Source: Actinomycetes bacterium (GTDB lineage: Bacteria; Actinomycetota; Actinomycetes; Propionibacteriales; Propionibacteriaceae). Taken from it: DNA of 8,397 nucleotides. The stretch lies in assembly GCA_023419175.1 (NCBI GenBank), contig JAEZYG010000092.1, forward strand, positions 1-8,397, in the 5' to 3' direction. The notes beneath the pieces were generated by a model. It was not told where the DNA came from, made no database searches, and was given only the letters and a program-made list of their open reading frames with translations. Numbering within the stretch: the first letter of the stretch is position 1; each line of letters begins with the position of its first letter. Below, piece by piece: positions 6,744-8,397 of the stretch. A program made the translations under genes and the position numbers.

Positions 6744-6773
6744 CAAAAAGTTGCCCATCAGCTATGGCAACTT
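6744..6773 (-). terminator. Intrinsic terminator or attenuator between cydC and the small-ORF cluster
   Basis: On the minus strand AAGTTGCC (6766-6773) pairs with GGCAACTT (6748-6755) around a 10-base loop and runs into TTTTTG: an 8-bp stem with a T tail. It lies about 200 bases after the cydC stop and about 115 bases before the first small ORF. It may end the cydC transcript or act as a regulated gate for the small ORFs. The stop of a possible 15-codon ORF falls inside the loop. Confidence 0.65.
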
Positions 6774-6805
6774 GTTTCACACGGGAGGTTTAGACACTTT
6801 GACAT
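6758..6805 (-). CDS. Possible 15-aa Cys-containing leader peptide
   Basis: ATG 6805 opens a 15-codon frame, MSKCLNLPCETSCHS, with three Cys, and its TGA lies in the loop of the hairpin at 6744-6773. A ribosome on its last codons would cover the 5' arm and stop the hairpin forming, the geometry of a translational attenuator. Against it: no clear ribosome binding site precedes the ATG, and such short frames arise by chance. Treat as a hypothesis. Confidence 0.22.
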   Translation of the reverse strand: MSKCLNLPCETSCHS

Positions 6806-6970
6806 ATCTTTAGATCGCCACAACCGACCTCTGCTCAGATCTAGTCAGAGTGTTTACCTCCACACCAGAAGAGATATCAGCTCGCGATCGCAATCTGAGC
6901 CGATCCGAATAGTCCTAGATGTTTCTGCCCATACTGACAGATCTCACCACAGATCCAGCATGTCGTCGCA
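6774..6970. other. Non-coding stretch after cydC
   Basis: Apart from the start of the possible leader peptide (6774-6805), no ORF with a ribosome binding site is visible on either strand. It holds a weak inverted repeat on the minus strand (TAGATC 6838-6843 with GATCTA 6811-6816, 21-base loop) and one GCGATCGC palindrome (6884-6891). It could be a long 3' UTR of cydC or a leader of the downstream small-ORF unit. I recognise no known riboswitch. Confidence 0.4.
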
Positions 6971-8397
6971 TCAGCGCATTGTCGTCGATACAGCCCACTG
7001 GGATAGATCGATCACGCGATCACAGCGAGCCATGAGCGATTCATCATGAGTGATGACCATCAGACAGGTGTCGTCCATGAGAGAGAAAAGATCGTCAAGT
7101 AGGCGATCCGCTGTCGGGCGATCGAGATGTTCGCTCGGCTCATCCAAAATGACAAGGTCATAGGGTTCACGAGCTACCAGCAGCCGAGCCAGCGCCACCC
7201 TCTGCACTTCTCCACCGGACAAGGTCGCACCGCCTTCACCGACGACACGTTGGGCGTCGAGATCGAGGCCAGCTCTCCTCATAGCTTCGATAATCTCAGC
7301 ATCGCTGGCATCCTTATTGCCAATACGCACATTTTCTGCCAAAGAGGTGGCGAAGATATGAGCGCCTTGGGCGAGATAGCCGATACGCGCTGGAGCATCC
7401 AAACGTCCTTCAAAGGGAGGGATCAATCCCATGATCGTCGCAGCCAAGGTCGTCTTCCCCAGACCGGACGGACCGATGATCGCCACCGATTCTGAGGGAT
7501 GAATCTCAAAGGTTATACCGCGAGCAATTGGCTCATGTCCAGGCCACGCCAATTCGAGATCCGCGATTTTTAAGGATCCGTGATCTGCCAATTGACCCTC
7601 GTTGCGTTCCCCGCTTCCGATCGGATCGGCTTCCAAAATATCCAAGACGCGACCTAAAGACGTACGAGCTCTGGTCAACGTCTGCGCCGCTTTCGTGAAA
7701 TCGGCGAAAACCTCATGTAATGCCATCGGCGTCAAGACGAGAACGGCAAGCTCGCGAGTTAAAAGATCCCCTTGGGCAATAGCTAACGCACCAATCCACA
7801 GGCCAGCACAGACGGCAGCTCCTGCACTAAAAGTCTGCACAGCAGCAGCGAGGCCGCGTGTCCACGCCCCTCGAGAGTCGATTGCGCGTAGACGTTCGTC
7901 CACAGCCTCCATCTGGACGATCGCTTCCCTGTCAAGCCCGTAGGCGAGAAGATCGTCACGGCAACGCGATAATTCTCGCACCTCATCAGCTAGATCACCA
8001 CGGGCTGGAATCGCCATCTGATCGGCATGATAGGACAGGCGAGCAGCACAGTGAGGGACGATTACCCCAGCGAGTACGCAGGTGAGCAGAAGAACGATGG
8101 CATAGAGAGGCGAGAAGATCGCCAAAATGGCGCTCGCTCCCAATACGACGAAACCCGCCGAACAAAATGGGATGGCGACACGCACGACGATATCGACAAT
8201 TGCCTCCACATCGGCAGTCACGCGAGAGAGCAGATCTCCATGCCTCGAACCTAAGAGAGTCGTTTTAGACAGAGCATCGTAGCTTTCACCTCTCAAAGCC
8301 GATTGCATTCTCAAAGCGATATCGTGTCCGACAAGCCTTTCCAGATAGCGAAAAACTCCTCGTCCAATACCGAAAAAACGCACGCCGGTGGCGGCAA
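6971..8397 (-). CDS. cydC: CydC, subunit of the CydDC thiol/heme ABC exporter, 5' end cut
   Basis: The frame is open from the right edge to the TGA at 6971, with about 475 residues visible; the first part of the membrane domain is missing. Counting from the GTG at 8383, 'GRGVFRYLERLVGHD' (7-21) is the CydC-type second-helix block, followed by the exporter membrane domain to ~240. The ATPase domain (~270-460) has Walker A GPSGLGKTT (304-312), Q-loop 'YLAQGAHIFATSLAENV' (336-352), signature LSGGEVQ (388-394), Walker B 'VILDEPSEHLD' (411-421) and H-loop His446. The 'DEPxEHLD' form and 'AHxFATxxxEN' are typical of actinobacterial CydC. With CydD, presumably just upstream beyond the edge, it forms the inner-membrane exporter needed for cytochrome bd assembly, reported to move cysteine or glutathione and more recently heme. 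GTG 8383 is internal to the family alignment, so it is not the true start. Confidence 0.93.
   Translation of the reverse strand, partial: AATGVRFFGIGRGVFRYLERLVGHDIALRMQSALRGESYDALSKTTLLGSRHGDLLSRVTADVEAIVDIVVRVAIPFCSAGFVVLGASAILAIFSPLYAIVLLLTCVLAGVIVPHCAARLSYHADQMAIPARGDLADEVRELSRCRDDLLAYGLDREAIVQMEAVDERLRAIDSRGAWTRGLAAAVQTFSAGAAVCAGLWIGALAIAQGDLLTRELAVLVLTPMALHEVFADFTKAAQTLTRARTSLGRVLDILEADPIGSGERNEGQLADHGSLKIADLELAWPGHEPIARGITFEIHPSESVAIIGPSGLGKTTLAATIMGLIPPFEGRLDAPARIGYLAQGAHIFATSLAENVRIGNKDASDAEIIEAMRRAGLDLDAQRVVGEGGATLSGGEVQRVALARLLVAREPYDLVILDEPSEHLDRPTADRLLDDLFSLMDDTCLMVITHDESLMARCDRVIDLSQWAVSTTMR

Noticed and set aside
6831..6848. Near-palindrome around AGATCT as an operator
   Set aside because: Beyond the 6-base core only three outer bases per arm pair, with three mismatches between. 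This is too weak to call, given the GATC bias.
6884..6891. GCGATCGC octamer, like the cyanobacterial HIP1 element
   Set aside because: I noticed only this one clear copy, and it fits the general GATC/CGATCG richness of the window. The genes are not cyanobacterial.

Overview
The window looks like chromosomal DNA of a moderate-GC (about 50-53%) actinobacterium. The evidence is an OafA-type acyltransferase of the actinobacterial 'WSLSxQGQ' style, a TIGR03085/mycothiol-transferase-like metal-binding protein, a CydC with the 'DEPxEHLD' Walker B, and several GTG starts. I cannot name the genus. The tetranucleotide GATC is strongly over-represented throughout. No tRNA, rRNA, CRISPR array, insertion sequence or phage gene is visible.

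Layout from left to right. (1) 1-978, minus: a membrane acyltransferase whose C-terminal part lies beyond the left edge. (2) 1029-1060: a strong hairpin that ends the next gene. (3) 1080-3011, minus: an NCS2 urate/xanthine-type permease fused to a C-terminal OHCU-decarboxylase-like (UraD) domain that seems to have lost its catalytic histidine. (4) 3109-5449, minus: a two-gene unit made of a small four-helix membrane protein (DUF6394-like) and, 4 bases after its stop, a one-pore-unit K+-channel-like protein with filter TIGFGE and two RCK/TrkA-N domains. (5) 5539-6189, plus: a DinB/MDMPI-fold TIGR03085-like protein, divergent from the channel unit. (6) 6220-6244: a hairpin between convergent units. 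(7) 6263-6630, minus: three consecutive very short ORFs (43, 34-35 and 29 codons), each with its own good ribosome binding site. Their first 15 residues share one pattern. They look like a small operon of tiny paralogous proteins that standard gene calling would miss. (8) 6744-6973: a leader/terminator region after cydC, with an intrinsic hairpin overlapped by a possible 15-codon Cys-containing ORF. (9) 6971-8397, minus: cydC, truncated at its 5' end by the right edge.

The channel and its membrane partner plausibly form one ion-transport unit. The permease fusion would link purine or urate uptake to a domain of the urate-degradation pathway, perhaps as a sensor rather than an enzyme. CydC is half of the CydDC exporter needed for cytochrome bd assembly. 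The most novel item is the three-member small-protein cluster at 6263-6630 together with the attenuator-like element that separates it from cydC.
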